A stretch of 6,084 bases of DNA from an uncultured Taibaiella sp. (GTDB lineage Bacteria > Bacteroidota > Bacteroidia > Chitinophagales > Chitinophagaceae): positions 1-6,084 of the forward strand of contig CAMPJV010000168.1 of NCBI GenBank assembly GCA_946886975.1, in the 5' to 3' direction. The notes beneath the pieces were generated by a model. It searched no databases. It was not told where the DNA came from and saw nothing but the letters and a program-made list of their open reading frames with translations. Numbering within the stretch: position 1 is the stretch's first letter; each line of letters starts with the position of its first letter. Of this stretch, positions 5,251-6,084 are shown one piece after another. The position numbers and the translations under genes were made by a program.

Positions 5251-5288
5251 CTAAGTACTATCTACTATTTACTAAGTACTATCTACTA
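5251..5288. repeat. Degenerate heptanucleotide tandem repeat
   Basis: The array reads as five 7-bp units, CTAAGTA, CTATCTA, CTATTTA, CTAAGTA and CTATCTA, followed by a further CTA, all fitting CTANNTA. Because the unit order partly repeats, it also appears as an 18-bp perfect direct repeat (5250-5267 and 5271-5288) with 21-bp period. It lies in the untranslated 3' region of recQ, before the terminator. It suggests slippage-driven expansion; no function is evident. Confidence 0.8.
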
Positions 5289-5301
5289 GCTCTATTGACT
5301 C

Positions 5302-6084
5302 TTAATTGCCATATTCACTCAGGAACTTAATACGCATCATCTGCAAATGCTCGATGCTCACGTCCCTGTCCTTAAACTCTTCATAGGCATGCTCCAGGTT
5401 GTCATCATGACTTTCTCTGAAGAAATCAAAGATATCCTCCTGCTCATTATCATCGAGCTCCTGCTCCAGGCAATAATCAAGGTTCAGTTTAGTGCCGCTG
5501 GCCACAATAGTTTCCATCTCTACCAGCAGGTCCTGTATGCTCAGGTTCTTATTCCTGGCTATCATGTCGAGGGGGATCTTCTTATCAATGTTCTGGATAA
5601 TGAACACCTTCATACCACTTTTGTTCACCACGCTTCTCATCACAAAGTCATCCGGCTTGGTGATGTCGTTTTCCTCTACATACTTGCCTATAAGGTCAAT
5701 GAACTTTCTGCCATAGCGTAGCGCTTTACCCTTGCTCACGCCCTGTATATGCTCCAGTTCCTCCATGGTGGTAGGATAGCTGATAGCCATATCTTCCAGG
5801 GAGTTCTCCAGGAAGATCACAAATGGCGGCAAGCCTTTTTCCTTGGCCACTTGCTTGCGCAGATCCTTCAGCATGTTGAACAACTGCGGGTCAAACGTTG
5901 CAGTACCGCCTCCGCCACTCACTTCCTCATCATCGCCGTCGGCATCTTCGTAGTTGTGGTTCAGGGACACCATTATCGAGAATGGCTTCTTCAGGAACTT
6001 CCTTCCTTTGTCCGTTATCTTAAGTAGCCCGTATTCCTCTATGTCTTTCCTTACTAATCCCTCCAGCATCATCTGGCGTATCAG
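5302..6084 (-). CDS. recQ: ATP-dependent DNA helicase RecQ, C-terminal part (N-terminus beyond window)
   Basis: RecQ is a 3'-5' DNA helicase for recombination repair and replication-fork processing. Only the last 260 residues are visible; the helicase core and zinc-binding region lie beyond the right edge. The visible part opens with the end of the RQC winged helix (IRQMMLEGLVRKDIEEYGLLKITDKG). An acidic and glycine-rich linker (DADGDDEEVSGGGG) follows, then a complete HRDC domain at about 65-139 with LPPFVIF, AISYPTTMEEL and GVSKGKALRYGRKFIDLI. After it come about 120 residues: a helix-turn-helix-like stretch (about 170-205, IPLDMIARNKNLSIQDLLVE), resembling the HTH domain at the end of many RecQ proteins, and an acidic segment (ELDDNEQEDIFDFF). 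The frame is open to the window edge, so this is not a truncated gene. A repeat array and a terminator follow. Confidence 0.93.
   Translation of the reverse strand: MIRQMMLEGLVRKDIEEYGLLKITDKGRKFLKKPFSIMVSLNHNYEDADGDDEEVSGGGGTATFDPQLFNMLKDLRKQVAKEKGLPPFVIFLENSLEDMAISYPTTMEELEHIQGVSKGKALRYGRKFIDLIGKYVEENDITKPDDFVMRSVVNKSGMKVFIIQNIDKKIPLDMIARNKNLSIQDLLVEMETIVASGTKLNLDYCLEQELDDNEQEDIFDFFRESHDDNLEHAYEEFKDRDVSIEHLQMMRIKFLSEYGN

Noticed and set aside
5150..5288. CRISPR array or mobile-element ends
   Set aside because: The repeats are 11 bp and 7 bp long with fixed short spacing, there are no unique 25-40 bp spacers, no cas genes and no transposase.
5347..5721. 124-codon plus-strand frame
   Set aside because: It is antisense to the recQ C-terminus, where the HRDC domain and tail are clearly coded on the minus strand.
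1..6084. A new multi-gene defence, secretion or metabolic system
   Set aside because: The genes are unrelated housekeeping, membrane and repair functions in separate transcription units with ordinary terminators; no cluster logic, integrase, tRNA or attachment site is visible.

Overview
The window reads as a bacterial chromosome segment from the phylum Bacteroidota, most likely the Chitinophagaceae/Chitinophagales. This is inferred from three things. Two promoters fit the Bacteroidota-type signature TTG-N20-TAnnTTTG (upstream of 608 and of 5093), and Shine-Dalgarno sequences are absent. The protein families also fit: an orphan Cys-rich RicT, a four-helix LiaF-like protein, and a lipoprotein whose mature N-terminus looks like a surface-export signal. 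It looks like ordinary core genome: no phage, transposon, CRISPR, rRNA or tRNA was seen.

Left part (1-1656). A partial minus-strand frr (ribosome recycling factor) runs off the left edge. Head to head with it, across 163 bp, is a plus-strand pair: an IscA/HesB-type Fe-S carrier and, 5 bp later, an exported protein with MORN/YwqK-like repeats. The pair ends at a strong hairpin terminator. Its promoter (554-585) contains a perfect 16-bp palindrome overlapping the -33 element, a strong operator candidate. Middle part (1657-4009). A small lipoprotein gene with its own terminator is followed by a 298-bp gene-free stretch holding a possible promoter. Then comes ricT, encoding a PSP1-domain protein with two C-x4-CC cysteine clusters, a Cys-rich N-terminus and a long disordered basic P/Q/R-rich tail, ending at another strong terminator.

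Right part (4022-6084), all minus strand. In transcription order: the C-terminal part of a RecQ helicase (entering from the right edge), a heptanucleotide repeat array in its 3' region, its terminator, three direct repeats at exactly 21-bp spacing, a well-formed promoter, a LiaF-like four-helix membrane protein, and a small single-helix membrane protein that converges on the ricT terminator.

The most interesting points are regulatory. The 21-bp-phased triplet just upstream of the LiaF-like promoter looks like a LytTR-type response-regulator site. The 16-bp palindrome inside the Fe-S carrier promoter suggests repression of that operon. The heptamer array between recQ and its terminator is an unusual short repeat. 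I see no clear evidence of a new multi-gene defence or metabolic system.
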